From positions 248,001 through 312,000 of the forward strand of contig NZ_FOXU01000004.1 in the NCBI RefSeq assembly GCF_900115805.1: DNA of 64,000 nt, written 5' to 3'. The DNA comes from Psychrobacillus psychrotolerans (GTDB lineage: Bacteria > Bacillota > Bacilli > Bacillales_A > Planococcaceae). Below the pieces are notes generated by a model. That model ran no database searches, was not told the origin of the DNA, and saw only the letters and a list, made by a program, of their open reading frames with translations. This document shows, in pieces, positions 7,539 through 17,248 of this stretch (position 1 is the stretch's first letter; each line of letters begins with the position of its first letter). Made by a program: the position numbers and the translations under genes.

Positions 7539-9077
7539 ATGCGTATTAGTGGTTTAGCGAGCGGTATGGATACGGAAACGATGGTTAAAGAGTTAATGAC
7601 AGCTCATCGAATTCCTTTAGATAAATTAAATCAAAAGAAACAATATACAGAATGGCAACGTGATGATTATCGTACTGTCAATCGTACTTTAAATGATTTC
7701 AAAACTTTAACAAATGACAGTATGCTAAGACAAGCTACATTTATAAAGAAGACAGTTACCTCTTCTACTCCTGAAGATATATCGATTAAAAATATAAACT
7801 CAGTAAGTGATTTTTCTGGAAAGATTAAAGTTAAACAATTAGCAGAGTCAGCTACTATGCAAAGTACCGGAGAAGTTTTTAAATCAGAGGCAGATCTAAC
7901 GAAAAAATTATCTGATTCTACTCTAGGTCTAGTACAACCCGTTGGAAACTTTAGAATTAATGCAATCAAAGAAGATGGAACTTTCGATTCGACATTAAAT
8001 GCGGGGTATGAGGTAAAGATAACAGCTGATTCTACCATGCAAAGTGTTATAGATGATATAAATAAGAACTCGGGAGTTAGTGCTTTTTATGACTCTCATA
8101 CAGGTAAAATTGCATTTACAGCAAAATTCAGTGGAGATGTAAAAGACACATCTGAAACAGTTAAGAACCCTGAAATTGTGTTTTCTGGGAATTATAAATT
8201 CTTAGGAATAGAAGAAACAAATGTAATAGCGAATAAGAATGGTAATGGTACCTTAGGATTAAATGCTGAATTCACTTATAACGGTTTAACTACACAAAGA
8301 CAATCCAACACCTTTAAAATTAATGGCTTTGAAATATCATTAAAACAAGCAAATAATAAAGATATTACGTTCAGCTCATCCCCTGATGTGGATTCCATTT
8401 TAGAGTCTGTAACAAAGTTTGTAGATGAATATAACAAGTTAATAGAAGACTTGAATGGTCAAATTAGAGAAACTAAATATAAGGACTACCAACCACTTAC
8501 TGATACAGAAAAAGAAGCTTTATCCGAAGATCAGATTAAAAAGTGGGAAGAAAAAGCAATGAGTGGAACACTGAAGAATGATAGTATAATTTCAGGAGTT
8601 TTAAACCAAATGCGAAATGCAATGAGCTCAGTTGTTGGTAGTGTATCTGGTGCAAATGCATTAAGTAAACTTGGTATTACTACTTCAAGTAACTATTTAG
8701 AAAATGGTAAACTGACAATAGATGAGACAAAGTTAAGAGAAGCAATTTCAGCAGATCCAAACCAGGTCTATGAATTATTTGCTGCAGATGGAGCAAAAGA
8801 TTCCGAAAAAGGATTAGCCAGACGCATCACCTCAGCACTTGATGATGCAAGAACAAAAATTACTACTAAAGCTGGTTCAGGCACTACTACTGTAAACAAT
8901 TCATTCGTTTTAGGGCGATTACTAGAAGGTTATGAAGATCAAATGACCCGTTTTGAAGATCGTTTAGCTACTATGGAAAGTCGTTACTGGAAGCAGTTCG
9001 GTGCAATGGAGCAGGCCATTCAAAAGGCTAATTCACAGTCTACTTATTTAGCAGGAATGTTTAGCACAGGGTCTTAA
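7539..9077 (+). CDS. fliD: Flagellar filament cap protein (hook-associated protein 2)
   Basis: FliD forms the pentameric or hexameric cap that helps flagellin fold at the filament tip. The 512-residue product is close to the family length. It has the conserved N-terminus (MRISGLASGMDTETMVKELM, matched to FliD N) and the FliD C domain (VDEYNKLIEDLNGQIRETKY, then SGTLKNDSIISGVLNQMRNA). The C-terminal coiled coil is LEGYEDQMTRFEDRLATMES. Its chaperone candidates FliS and FliT follow directly. Confidence 0.96.
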   Translation: MRISGLASGMDTETMVKELMTAHRIPLDKLNQKKQYTEWQRDDYRTVNRTLNDFKTLTNDSMLRQATFIKKTVTSSTPEDISIKNINSVSDFSGKIKVKQLAESATMQSTGEVFKSEADLTKKLSDSTLGLVQPVGNFRINAIKEDGTFDSTLNAGYEVKITADSTMQSVIDDINKNSGVSAFYDSHTGKIAFTAKFSGDVKDTSETVKNPEIVFSGNYKFLGIEETNVIANKNGNGTLGLNAEFTYNGLTTQRQSNTFKINGFEISLKQANNKDITFSSSPDVDSILESVTKFVDEYNKLIEDLNGQIRETKYKDYQPLTDTEKEALSEDQIKKWEEKAMSGTLKNDSIISGVLNQMRNAMSSVVGSVSGANALSKLGITTSSNYLENGKLTIDETKLREAISADPNQVYELFAADGAKDSEKGLARRITSALDDARTKITTKAGSGTTTVNNSFVLGRLLEGYEDQMTRFEDRLATMESRYWKQFGAMEQAIQKANSQSTYLAGMFSTGS

Positions 9078-9118
9078 TTAATTAATGAAGAAATATATTA
9101 AAGGTGTGGTGTTATAAA

Positions 9119-9520
9119 ATGGTAGTAAATAATCCGTATCAAGCCTATCAGCAAAATAGTGTGACTCAGTCTACTCCTGGTGAGTTAACGTTAATGCTGT
9201 ATAATGGCTGTTTAAAATTCTTAAACCAAGCCAAAAAGGGTATTGAAACAAATAATATTGAATTAAAAAATACAAACATCCAAAAAGCTCAGAATATCCT
9301 TCGAGAGTTTATGGTGACGCTTGATATGTCTCAAAGTGTCTCTGAATCTATGGCGAGCTTATATGAATTTATGATCAATCGCTTAATCGAAGCGAATATT
9401 AATAACGATATAAGTAAAATAGAAGAAGTTTATGCATTAACATTAGAGTTCCGTGATACATGGAAACAAGTAATTCAGATCAATCGTCAAAAACAATATG
9501 GAACACCAGGTGAAATATGA
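9119..9520 (+). CDS. fliS: Flagellin export chaperone
   Basis: FliS binds the C-terminus of flagellin and delivers it to the export gate. The product (133 residues) has the family hallmarks NPYQAYQQNSV and TPGELTLMLYNGCLKFLNQA. A GTG at 9104 would add five residues, but it lies inside the Shine-Dalgarno sequence AAAGGTG. ATG 9119 matches the family start. The last four bases (ATGA) overlap the start of the next gene, indicating translational coupling. Confidence 0.95.
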   Translation: MVVNNPYQAYQQNSVTQSTPGELTLMLYNGCLKFLNQAKKGIETNNIELKNTNIQKAQNILREFMVTLDMSQSVSESMASLYEFMINRLIEANINNDISKIEEVYALTLEFRDTWKQVIQINRQKQYGTPGEI

Positions 9521-9870
9521 TTCGTGAAAGTCTTATTTCCTGGAGAAAAGCTACTGAAATGTTAATTCGAATTTTAGAAGTTCAGGATGAGGAAAAAAGA
9601 GACTCCATTATTGACAAAATGGACAAGTTATTAGAAGAACGGGAAACGCTTAAATCTGCCATTCAAGCTCCTTTTACAGAAGAAGAATTAGCATTTGGGC
9701 AAGAATTACTTCCTATAGAAAAGCTAATGACTGAAAAACTTGAACTATTTACTAAAGAGATTCGTTTTGATATTACAGATCAGCAAAAGAAAAAGGTTTC
9801 CTTACATGCCTACATGGATCCCTATGCAAATGTGTTTCGAGATGGTACTTTTTACGATAAGAAAAAATAA
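9517..9870 (+). CDS. fliT: FliT-like flagellar chaperone
   Basis: The 117-residue helical protein has family length and sits in the usual place after fliS, with a 4-nt overlap. FliT-type proteins act as export chaperones for FliD. FliT sequences diverge fast and I see no strict motif. The call rests on position, size and amphipathic helices (MIRESLISWRKATEMLIRIL, then DKMDKLLEERETLKSAI). The stop codon lies inside the following terminator stem. Confidence 0.8.
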   Translation: MIRESLISWRKATEMLIRILEVQDEEKRDSIIDKMDKLLEERETLKSAIQAPFTEEELAFGQELLPIEKLMTEKLELFTKEIRFDITDQQKKKVSLHAYMDPYANVFRDGTFYDKKK

Positions 9871-9910
9871 ACAAACCGGCATTAGCTCATGCTTGTGCCG
9901 GTTTGTTTAT
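9867..9910. terminator. Terminator after fliT, possibly bidirectional
   Basis: A perfect 15-bp inverted repeat (9867-9881 with 9896-9910, core ACAAACCGGCA) with a 14-nt loop, A-rich on one side and T-rich on the other, so it could act in both directions. It overlaps the fliT stop. Confidence 0.85.
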
Positions 9911-9936
9911 TTTCACATATGAAATGGAGCTTTAAA

Positions 9937-10323
9937 ATGACAACTTTAACAGAAGAACAAACACAATTAGTTCGAGAATATACAGAAATGCTTGTTAATG
10001 TTGAGGAAGCATTTGAATATGTAGTGGCAAGCTTTGCAGATTACGCTAAAACAGAAGGTGATCTAATATTGAGCGATATTTTATCTGCTTTTGTTCAACT
10101 TATTCAAGTGAATGAGGACTTAACAACTATTTATCATGATAATATGGATGTGCAGAACTCTATTCTTAATTTCCAAGAAGTTGTTAATGCTGCTGAGAAG
10201 CTAAACGGTATTTTTGAAAAGTCTCAGGAAAAGCAAGAGGTTGTTCAACAATATCTATTCCCAGCATACAAAAAGTGGTATGAGGCTATTCATCCACAAC
10301 TAGTCGTGTATACACAAGTATAA
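9937..10323 (+). CDS. Hypothetical acidic helical protein after fliT
   Basis: The product is 128 residues, acidic and predicted all-helical (TQLVREYTEMLVNVEEAFEY, then YLFPAYKKWYEAIHPQLVVY). There is no signal peptide or membrane span. An in-frame upstream ATG at 9889 lies in the terminator hairpin. ATG 9937 is preceded by TGGAG, so I chose it. The position right after fliT suggests a flagellar or chemotaxis-related role, but I do not recognise the family. Confidence 0.7.
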   Translation: MTTLTEEQTQLVREYTEMLVNVEEAFEYVVASFADYAKTEGDLILSDILSAFVQLIQVNEDLTTIYHDNMDVQNSILNFQEVVNAAEKLNGIFEKSQEKQEVVQQYLFPAYKKWYEAIHPQLVVYTQV

Positions 10324-10328
10324 AATCA

Positions 10329-10361
10329 AACCCAATGAGAAAACCTCATTGGGTTATTTTT
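10329..10361. terminator. Bidirectional terminator between convergent genes
   Basis: AACCCAATGAG, 5-nt loop, CTCATTGGGTT (10329-10355) with a T run on the plus side and an A run on the other. It serves the gene ending at 10323 and the minus-strand SCP2 gene ending at 10368. Confidence 0.85.
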
Positions 10362-10367
10362 CTATCT

Positions 10368-10694
10368 TCAAAACTTATACTCCTTCAACAACCCCTCCAA
10401 CTTCAAAGCCAACCCAATACTCCCGTCCACCTTCAATTTCCCAAACATAAAAGCAGTAGTACTATTCAAATCTCCTGCAAGTAATTTCATGAAATCTTTC
10501 GAGCTCATTGTTAACTTACAATCAGCCTTGGTCGAAGTGTCGTCTGAAACCTCTGCAGTTCCATTTGCCAAAATGAGCTGTTTTACACTTGGATTAACAC
10601 CAGTTAAATGAAACTCATAACGTACATTTTCATTTTGAATTGGTGCTGGATTATCATTCATCGTTGTTTCGATTAGTTGCCAAGTTTCATTCAT
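10368..10694 (-). CDS. SCP2 sterol-binding domain protein
   Basis: The 108-residue product is a stand-alone SCP2 (sterol carrier protein 2-like) domain. It shows VRYEFHLTG, the A-D-C-K-L-T-M-S strand, FMKLLAGDLNSTTAFMFGKL and the KVDGSIGLALKLEGLL helix typical of the family. Such proteins bind fatty acids, acyl-CoA or other lipids in a hydrophobic tunnel. A GAGGGAG lies upstream of the ATG on the minus strand. A near-perfect FadR operator 23 nt upstream suggests control by acyl-CoA together with fatty acid degradation genes. The gene is oriented against its neighbours. Confidence 0.88.
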   Translation of the reverse strand: MNETWQLIETTMNDNPAPIQNENVRYEFHLTGVNPSVKQLILANGTAEVSDDTSTKADCKLTMSSKDFMKLLAGDLNSTTAFMFGKLKVDGSIGLALKLEGLLKEYKF

Positions 10695-10716
10695 CTATAA
10701 TCTCCCTCTCTATTTA

Positions 10717-10734
10717 TGACTGAATATTCATTCA
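10717..10734 (-). promoter_or_regulatory. FadR (YsiA)-type operator upstream of the SCP2 gene
   Basis: On the minus strand the sequence is TGAATGAATATTCAGTCA. The FadR box of Bacillus subtilis as I know it is TGAATGAMTAWTCATTCA, so 17 of 18 positions match. It lies 23-40 nt upstream of the SCP2 start codon, within reach of its promoter. FadR is an acyl-CoA-released repressor of fatty acid degradation genes. Confidence 0.65.
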
Positions 10735-10862
10735 TATTTAATTTTCTCATATTAGTCCCGTTTTGGCGAGTTAATATTTCCTGGGAAATTTTAAAATAAT
10801 AATGTGAATAGTTAGTAGAAATGGTATTATGAATATAATAGTTAAATAGAAGGAGGGTCTTT

Positions 10863-11612
10863 ATGTTCAAGAAAGTGCTAATAGTAACAGTCTTACTTAT
10901 TTCATTTGCATCATCTGCTAGTGCTAATACCTTATATGAAGTTAAAAAGGGTGATACCCTATCGAAAATAGCTAAGCTTAATAAGGTGACAATCAATGAT
11001 ATTCGTTCATGGAATAAGTTGACGAAGGATAGTGTTTACATCAAACAAAAGTTAGTTGTGAAAAAGCCCGCTGTTGCGACTAAAACTCCGGCAAAGGTTG
11101 TTACTACTAAACCTGTTGTAGTTACTAGTGCATCGAAACAGGAGACAGTAGTTACTCCAGTACAAGTAAAGGATGCACAGCTGATTACTGCACCATTCCA
11201 AGAACAAGAAAAGAGTTTATCTGGTAAGGGACAAGCTATGTATCCTTTAATAGTAGATTTTGCAAAACGTCTAGAAGGCATACCGTACGTATATGGTGGT
11301 TATACAATGTCGGGGTTCGACTGTAGTGGATTTATTTATTTCTTACATACACAAGCAGGTTTAGATATTACGAGACAAAGTAGTGAGAGTTACTTCGCAC
11401 AAACATCTGTTGTGTCGATACCAGTTGTAGGGGATTTAGTATTTTTCCAAAATACATATAAACAAGGAATCTCTCATATGGGAATTTACATAGGTGATAA
11501 TAAGTTTATCCATGCGGGGTCTAAAGGTGTGGAAGTAACGAGTTTAGATTCTTCTTATTGGAAAGAACATTTTGTTTCATTCAATCGATTTAATGCATTA
11601 ACTGTGAAGTAA
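10863..11612 (+). CDS. Secreted LysM and NlpC/P60 peptidoglycan endopeptidase
   Basis: A signal peptide (residues 1-22, MFKKVLIVTVLLISFASSAS) leads into one LysM wall-binding domain (LYEVKKGDTLSKIAKLNKVT, residues about 24-66). A Thr/Val/Lys-rich linker follows. The C-terminal NlpC/P60 cysteine peptidase domain (residues about 125-249) shows the catalytic Cys in SGFDCSGF and the His in ISHMGIYIGD. Family members cut D-Glu to diamino-acid bonds in peptidoglycan. The start follows AGAAGGAGGG. A chemoreceptor begins 18 nt downstream, so the two may share a transcript. The domain order resembles the LytE/CwlS type but with one LysM. Confidence 0.92.
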   Translation: MFKKVLIVTVLLISFASSASANTLYEVKKGDTLSKIAKLNKVTINDIRSWNKLTKDSVYIKQKLVVKKPAVATKTPAKVVTTKPVVVTSASKQETVVTPVQVKDAQLITAPFQEQEKSLSGKGQAMYPLIVDFAKRLEGIPYVYGGYTMSGFDCSGFIYFLHTQAGLDITRQSSESYFAQTSVVSIPVVGDLVFFQNTYKQGISHMGIYIGDNKFIHAGSKGVEVTSLDSSYWKEHFVSFNRFNALTVK

Positions 11613-11630
11613 GGCAAAGGGGGATTAGAC

Positions 11631-13319
11631 ATGAAGTGGACTATCGGTAGGAAGATGTGGCTAGGGTTCATTACTGTTTTAGTGTTATTAATAGCTGTAT
11701 CTGTTTCGTCGCTTATGACGATAATGGAAACTAGTGATAAATATAAATTTTTGCTAGATGATCGAGCGGTTAAAGTGAATCTAGTAGCAGATATTGAAAT
11801 TTCTCAAAAAGACACGTCCGGAGCACTAATGGATTATTTACTATTTACTACAGATGCATCCAGAGCAAGTGTAGAGGAACATCAACAAATTACGAATAAT
11901 TTAACTGCTGAATTACGTAATAAGATGTTTTCAGAAGAGACGTTAGAGATGATGACAGAATTTGAAAAGAAAAATGATATGTTCGCTGCTATTAATGCAG
12001 ATGCGATTAAAGCGAAAATGGAAAAAGATACTGCGGCGGTCAATAAACTTACTGCCAATGCGAAAACTACAAATGCAGATGCGTTAGTAGTACTAGAAAA
12101 AATTGAAAAGTTTTTACAAGACGATATGGATAAAACTAGAGAAGAGCTTACTAGTTATGAATTTGGGGCAAAAGTATTCGTTAGCTCCTTAGCGGCATTA
12201 GGTGTTTTACTAGGTGTTATACTTGCATACTTTATCAGTAGAAGTATTTCAGCACCCGTGAAGCGTGTTACGGCAGGCCTTACAGAAATTGCAACAGGTA
12301 ACTTATTAGTTGATCCTATTGTGATCAAAAATAATGATGAAGTCGGCGAAATGGCCACAGCATTTAATACAATGTCTAAAGACTTAAGAGATATTGTATC
12401 GGAAGTTCGAGATTCTTCTACGCAGCTTGCTGCTAATGCAGAGGAACTTTCTGCTAGCTCCGAAGAAAGTTTAGCATCTTCTCAAATGGTAGCGAAATCT
12501 GCGGAAGCTCAGATGGTTTCAAGTGAGCAGCAAGTACATCATATGGATTCATCGGTTCAGTCATTAACAGAGCTATCACAAGGAATTGGTCAAATTTCTG
12601 TTAGCAACGAAGAAATGCTAGTGGCAGCAAATGATGTACAAAAACTAGTGCATACAGGATCTGATGTTGTATCAGATGTTGCTAAACAAATGGATACTAT
12701 TCACACAACATTTAATGATACAACTATTATCATGAAGAATATGGCGAAGCATTCCAATGATATACAGACTGTTACTGCTTTAATAACGGATATATCGGAA
12801 CAAACGAACTTATTGGCATTGAATGCTGCCATTGAAGCAGCACGGGCTGGTGAATATGGTAAAGGCTTTGCAGTTGTAGCGGACGAGGTACGTAAACTTG
12901 CAGAGCAATCTAAGAATTCAGCGACAGAAATAGCGTCAATGGTTCAACTGATTCAGAGTGCATCAGGTGAGGCAGTTCTTGCTATCACAGATGGTGGCGA
13001 GAAAGTAGAAGCTGGTATCGCTAAAACAACGGAATCCTTAAAGGTATTCCAAGGCATTGAAGAGGCTGTTGGAGAAGTTGGTCTTAAAGTAGAATCGGTT
13101 TCTGCAGCTATTGAACAAATACAAGCTATGGCGGAGTCTGTTTCACAGGGCGCGATAGAAGTACAGCGACTTGCAACGCTTGCAGCAGATGGAGCTAATG
13201 ATACTAGTGCAGCGACAGAGCAACAAATCGCTGCAAATGAAGAGATTTCATCCAATGCACAAGCATTAGCGGATCTTGCTGAAGCATTACAAAATAATGT
13301 GAGTCATTTTAAAATTTAA
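11631..13319 (+). CDS. Methyl-accepting chemotaxis protein (tandem copy 1)
   Basis: This is a transmembrane chemoreceptor that controls CheA. Layout: TM1 at residues about 10-30, an extracellular helical sensor of about 150 residues (four-helix-bundle type), TM2 at about 183-205, HAMP, then the methyl-accepting signalling domain. The hairpin tip is [20 protein letters not shown] near residues 388-407. Methylation-region helices are rich in Glu, Gln and Ser. There is no C-terminal CheR-tethering pentapeptide. It is the first of three consecutive paralogues whose cytoplasmic halves are nearly identical while the sensors differ. The ligand is unknown. Confidence 0.95.
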   Translation: MKWTIGRKMWLGFITVLVLLIAVSVSSLMTIMETSDKYKFLLDDRAVKVNLVADIEISQKDTSGALMDYLLFTTDASRASVEEHQQITNNLTAELRNKMFSEETLEMMTEFEKKNDMFAAINADAIKAKMEKDTAAVNKLTANAKTTNADALVVLEKIEKFLQDDMDKTREELTSYEFGAKVFVSSLAALGVLLGVILAYFISRSISAPVKRVTAGLTEIATGNLLVDPIVIKNNDEVGEMATAFNTMSKDLRDIVSEVRDSSTQLAANAEELSASSEESLASSQMVAKSAEAQMVSSEQQVHHMDSSVQSLTELSQGIGQISVSNEEMLVAANDVQKLVHTGSDVVSDVAKQMDTIHTTFNDTTIIMKNMAKHSNDIQTVTALITDISEQTNLLALNAAIEAARAGEYGKGFAVVADEVRKLAEQSKNSATEIASMVQLIQSASGEAVLAITDGGEKVEAGIAKTTESLKVFQGIEEAVGEVGLKVESVSAAIEQIQAMAESVSQGAIEVQRLATLAADGANDTSAATEQQIAANEEISSNAQALADLAEALQNNVSHFKI

Positions 13320-13331
13320 ATTAAAACTGTC

Positions 13332-13378
13332 TATCCTATGTCATTTTATATGGCATAGGATATTTTACTATATTTTTT
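13332..13378 (+). terminator. Terminator after the first chemoreceptor
   Basis: A 12-bp stem TATCCTATGTCA/TGGCATAGGATA (one G-U pair, 7-nt loop, 13332-13362) is followed by TTTT and a second run of six T. Confidence 0.8.
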
Positions 13379-13475
13379 CGAAATATATGTGTCCAAATAC
13401 CCCTATATTATGTATAATGATATAGTTACATTAGAATCATATAATAATAATATAAATAGGAAAAAGGGGATACAA

Positions 13476-15158
13476 ATGAAGTTAACAATATCTAAGAAAA
13501 TGTGGTTTGGTTTTAGTGCTGTTTTACTATTACTAGTAATCACAAGTATTATTACTCAAATAGGAACGTCAATGCTAACGGATAGATACAAAGAACTATT
13601 AGATGATGACATTGCTAAGATTGACTTAGTGGAAGAGATTACGGTCATTCAAAAAGATATGGCCACTGCTATATTAGAGTTTGTTATGTTTGGTCAGAGA
13701 GAAGCGGTGGATAAGTTCGATGCTGAAATAGAGAAAGGTTCTGTTGCAGCAAGAGCATTAATAGAAAAAGCTCCTGATGCAGAGTCTATGGGGTTAATGA
13801 AAGAACTTCAAACAGAAACAGTAAAGTTATTTGAAAGTAATAATAAAATTATTGAGTTAAAATCTGCGAACAAGCCTTTTGAACAATATGCAGCAAGCTC
13901 ATCGGAAATTAATGCCGGTGTACTTGATATTTTGGCAGAATTAAAACAAGTCCAAGAAGGAAATTTGGCAGATACACGAGCAGACTTAGAAAAGTTTGAG
14001 GCTAACACATCAAATTTACTAATCTTATTAACTATTGCAGCAATTATTATTGGAATTCTGATTTCTTACTTCATCGGAAAATCTATTTCTAACCCAATTC
14101 AAAAAGTAACAAAAGGTCTGGAAGAAATTTCTAATGGTAACTTAGCCGTTGAACCAATTATTATTAAAAATAAAGATGAAGTAGGCACAATGGCGAAAAC
14201 ATTTAATAAAATGTCGAGCGATTTACAACAAATTGTATCAAGTGTACGCGATTCATCGATGCAGTTAGCAGCAAATGCAGAAGAACTTTCTGCTAGCTCC
14301 GAAGAAAGTCTTGCATCCTCTCAAATGGTAGCGAAATCTGCCGAAGAGCAAATGGTCGCAAGTGAACAACAGGTAAAACATATGGAGTCATCAATGAATT
14401 CTATGGAAGGTCTTAAGCATGGCGTTTCAGAAATTGCTTCGAGTAACGATGAAATGTTACAAGCAACAGATGGTGTGCAAACTTTAGTAACAAAAGGTTC
14501 TTCCGTGGTTTCTGAAGTAGCTAACCAAATGGAAACGATCCATACTACTTTCACTGAAACAACTGAAATTATGAAAGATATGGCTAAGCACTCAGATGAA
14601 ATTCAAAACATTACATCGCTTATAACGGATATCTCCGAACAAACGAACTTACTTGCATTAAATGCTGCAATTGAAGCAGCTCGTGCAGGAGAATATGGTA
14701 AAGGATTTGCGGTTGTTGCGGAAGAAGTTCGTAAGCTTGCAGAGCAATCGAAAAATTCCGCTTCTGAAATTGAGTCAATGGTTAAACTAATCCAAACTGC
14801 TTCAGGATCAGCAGTTAAAGCTATAACAACTGGTGGAGATAAAGTAGAGCAAGGTCTTGCAAAAACGACCGAATCTCTTCATGTATTCCAAGAAATTGAA
14901 ACTAGTGTAGTGGATGTAGTGAACAAAGTAGAGTTAGTAACATCTGCAATTGGACAAATTCAAGAGATGGCTAATTCTGTTACGGAGAGTGCCCAACAAG
15001 TACAAACAATTGCTACGCACGCTGCAGATAGTGCAAGTGACACAAGTGCCGCTACAGAACAACAATTAGCTGCAAACGAAGAAATCTCTTCCAATGCTCA
15101 GTCTCTAGCAGATTTAGCAGAACAGCTACAAAATGAAGTAAGTCATTTTAAACTATAA
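13476..15158 (+). CDS. Methyl-accepting chemotaxis protein (tandem copy 2)
   Basis: This is a chemoreceptor of 560 residues from ATG 13476. An in-frame upstream start at 13389 would add 29 residues of non-homologous sequence. ATG 13476 follows AAAAAGGGGA and gives [13 protein letters not shown], matching copy 3. Layout: TM1 about 8-28, sensor, TM2 about 178-200 ([20 protein letters not shown]), HAMP, signalling domain with the [20 protein letters not shown] tip. It has its own leader and terminator. The sensor differs from copies 1 and 3, which suggests duplication followed by divergence of ligand range. Confidence 0.95.
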   Translation: MKLTISKKMWFGFSAVLLLLVITSIITQIGTSMLTDRYKELLDDDIAKIDLVEEITVIQKDMATAILEFVMFGQREAVDKFDAEIEKGSVAARALIEKAPDAESMGLMKELQTETVKLFESNNKIIELKSANKPFEQYAASSSEINAGVLDILAELKQVQEGNLADTRADLEKFEANTSNLLILLTIAAIIIGILISYFIGKSISNPIQKVTKGLEEISNGNLAVEPIIIKNKDEVGTMAKTFNKMSSDLQQIVSSVRDSSMQLAANAEELSASSEESLASSQMVAKSAEEQMVASEQQVKHMESSMNSMEGLKHGVSEIASSNDEMLQATDGVQTLVTKGSSVVSEVANQMETIHTTFTETTEIMKDMAKHSDEIQNITSLITDISEQTNLLALNAAIEAARAGEYGKGFAVVAEEVRKLAEQSKNSASEIESMVKLIQTASGSAVKAITTGGDKVEQGLAKTTESLHVFQEIETSVVDVVNKVELVTSAIGQIQEMANSVTESAQQVQTIATHAADSASDTSAATEQQLAANEEISSNAQSLADLAEQLQNEVSHFKL

Positions 15159-15168
15159 TTTTCCATGA

Positions 15169-15198
15169 CCCTAAATTTTAAGTTAGATTTAGGGCCTT
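15169..15198 (+). terminator. Terminator after the second chemoreceptor
   Basis: CCCTAAAT/ATTTAGGG (15169-15176 with 15187-15194) followed by CCTTTTATT. A moderate stem with a short T tract. Confidence 0.65.
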
Positions 15199-15297
15199 TT
15201 ATTGCCTGAAAAATAAATATTTCGACAATAAATGTCTTCAACTTTCAACTTGTATAATTAGGTTTAAGTAGCATCTATAGAGAAAAAGGGGATAATT

Positions 15298-16980
15298 ATG
15301 AAATTAACAATCTCTAAGAAATTATGGGGTGGATTTTCAGCAGTATTGGGGCTGTTAATCATAGCGAGTGCTATGTCTATGTGGACAACTTACGACATAT
15401 CAAGTAAATATGATTCACTAATTGATGAAGAACTGGAACATGTGTCTCTTATCGAGAAAGTGGAACTAATTCAAAAGGACACGTCGACTTCAGTATTAGA
15501 GTATTTAATGTTTAGCAAACTAACTTCAGTGGAAAAACTAGAAAACAATTATAAACAAGTGACGGAGATTACAACTTCACTTTCTAGTGATCTTAAAGAT
15601 ACGACTTCAAAAGAGTTAGTAGAAGAATTACAGAAGAAATCTAAACAACTATACGAATCAAACAATCAAATAATTGAAATAAAAAAGAAAAATGGAATGT
15701 ACCAAAAGAATGCATCCGAATCTACAAAGCTTAACTTGGAGATTGCGGAAGTATTGGTAGAACTAAAATCAAATGTAGAAAATAGAGCAAAACAAACAAG
15801 GAACGAATTAAATACATATGTAGGAACTTCTAATATTGTTACACTAATATTAACGATTCTTAGTATCGTTGTTGGAGTACTCGTATCACACTTTATAAGT
15901 AGAAGTATAGCTAAACCTATTACTAAAGTGACGAATGGTCTTGTAGAAATTGCAGACGGCAATCTTACAATAGAACCAATTATTATAAAGAATAAAGATG
16001 AAGTTGGAGAAATGGCCACTACTTTTAACAAAATGTCTGGTGATTTACAACGTATAGTTTCTGGTGTCCGTGATTCATCGATGCAATTAGCAGCAAACGC
16101 GGAAGAACTAACTGCTAGTTCCGAAGAAAGTTTGGCATCTTCCCAAATGGTCGCAAAATCTGCGGAAGCTCAAATGTTAGCAAGTGATGAACAAGTAAAT
16201 CACATGGATGCTTCAATGCAATCCATGACAGACTTACAAAAAGGTGTTTCACAAATTGCTTCAAGTAATGACGAAATGTTAAAAGCTACAGACGGAGTGC
16301 GATCTCTTGTTACACAAGGGTCTAACGTCGTTACAAATGTAGCTAGTCAGATGGATAATATTTATACAACTTTCCATGAAACAACAGAAATTATGAAAAA
16401 CATGGCAAAGCATTCCGATGAAATTCAAAACATTACTTCCATGATTACAGACATTTCCGATCAAACGAATCTGCTGGCATTGAATGCAGCAATTGAAGCA
16501 GCGCGTGCTGGTGAATACGGAAAAGGATTTGCAGTTGTAGCAGAAGAAGTGCGCAAACTTGCGGAGCAATCCAAAAACTCAGCAGCAGAAATAGCAGCCA
16601 TGGTCCAGTTAATCCAAACGGCATCGAGTTCAGCAGTTAAAGCAATCACTTCGGGCGGTGAAAAAGTGGAAGAGGGCTTAGTACAAACAACTGAATCTCT
16701 AAATGTCTTCCATCAAATTGAAACAAGCGTAGACGATGTAGTACAAAAAGTAGAATCCGTTACAATCGCTATAAGTAATATCCAAGAAATATCTAGGTCC
16801 GTAACCGAAAGTGTCCAACAAGTTCAATCATTAGCAACACAAGCAGCAGACGGAGCAAGTGACACAAGCGCTGCAACCGAACAACAATTAGCAGCAAACG
16901 AAGAAATTTCATCCAATGCTCAATTCCTAGCAGACTTAGCAGAGAAACTTAAAAACGAAGTAAGTCACTTTAAAATATAA
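15298..16980 (+). CDS. Methyl-accepting chemotaxis protein (tandem copy 3)
   Basis: This is a chemoreceptor of 560 residues starting [20 protein letters not shown], after AAAAAGGGGAT. TM1 lies at about 8-28 and TM2 at about 178-200 ([20 protein letters not shown]). A HAMP domain and signalling domain follow, with tip [20 protein letters not shown] (Asp instead of Glu at the first position). It ends [15 protein letters not shown], like its two upstream paralogues. The Lys-rich extracellular helix ([16 protein letters not shown]) is specific to this copy. It is closed by a strong terminator. Confidence 0.95.
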   Translation: MKLTISKKLWGGFSAVLGLLIIASAMSMWTTYDISSKYDSLIDEELEHVSLIEKVELIQKDTSTSVLEYLMFSKLTSVEKLENNYKQVTEITTSLSSDLKDTTSKELVEELQKKSKQLYESNNQIIEIKKKNGMYQKNASESTKLNLEIAEVLVELKSNVENRAKQTRNELNTYVGTSNIVTLILTILSIVVGVLVSHFISRSIAKPITKVTNGLVEIADGNLTIEPIIIKNKDEVGEMATTFNKMSGDLQRIVSGVRDSSMQLAANAEELTASSEESLASSQMVAKSAEAQMLASDEQVNHMDASMQSMTDLQKGVSQIASSNDEMLKATDGVRSLVTQGSNVVTNVASQMDNIYTTFHETTEIMKNMAKHSDEIQNITSMITDISDQTNLLALNAAIEAARAGEYGKGFAVVAEEVRKLAEQSKNSAAEIAAMVQLIQTASSSAVKAITSGGEKVEEGLVQTTESLNVFHQIETSVDDVVQKVESVTIAISNIQEISRSVTESVQQVQSLATQAADGASDTSAATEQQLAANEEISSNAQFLADLAEKLKNEVSHFKI

Positions 16981-16988
16981 ATAACACG

Positions 16989-17016
16989 ACTCCTATTGCA
17001 TATAGGAGTTTTTTTC
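16989..17016 (+). terminator. Terminator after the third chemoreceptor
   Basis: ACTCCTAT, 5-nt loop, ATAGGAGT (16989-17009), then seven T. A strong intrinsic terminator. Confidence 0.88.
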
Positions 17017-17034
17017 TTTAGACGTAGAGGGGAA

Positions 17035-17147
17035 TTACGCAAATGCACCGCAATGTTGCGCTAATGACGTAGTACGTTGCAAATAAGACAACTCATGTTG
17101 TGCCAACAAGAAAAACGGTGCGAGAAACTAGAAAGTTACGCAAAATT
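17035..17147 (+). repeat. 21-bp-spaced array, type 1 (TTRCG motifs)
   Basis: A TTRCG-like pentamer recurs at 17035 (TTACG), 17056 (TTGCG), 17077 (TTGCA) and 17098 (TTGTG), spaced exactly 21 bp. GTGCG at 17118 and TTACG at 17136 then end it at shorter steps. The last unit (AAAAACGGTGCGAGAAACT) aligns with AAAAACGATGCGCAAAACT at 28616-28634 in the other locus. It sits right after a terminator and before the DUF2269-like gene, filling most of the 268-bp gap. No ORF is supported. Confidence 0.65.
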
Positions 17148-17248
17148 ATATCACCCTAATTCTCAAAGATTATAGTCTAACATTCCAGAACTCGTCACAG
17201 AGTTATCAAGGGAAATCAGGTATACTTGCGGTAGGGAGTTGTTTCGAA

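Noticed and set aside
10691-10996. 101-codon minus-strand ORF overlapping the LysM-NlpC gene start
   Set aside because: It is antisense to a well-supported signal peptide and LysM domain, and it covers the FadR-box promoter region.
12953-13255. Long Ser/Ala-rich antisense ORFs under the chemoreceptors
   Set aside because: They are codon-bias shadows of the repetitive signalling domain and recur at matching positions in the paralogues.
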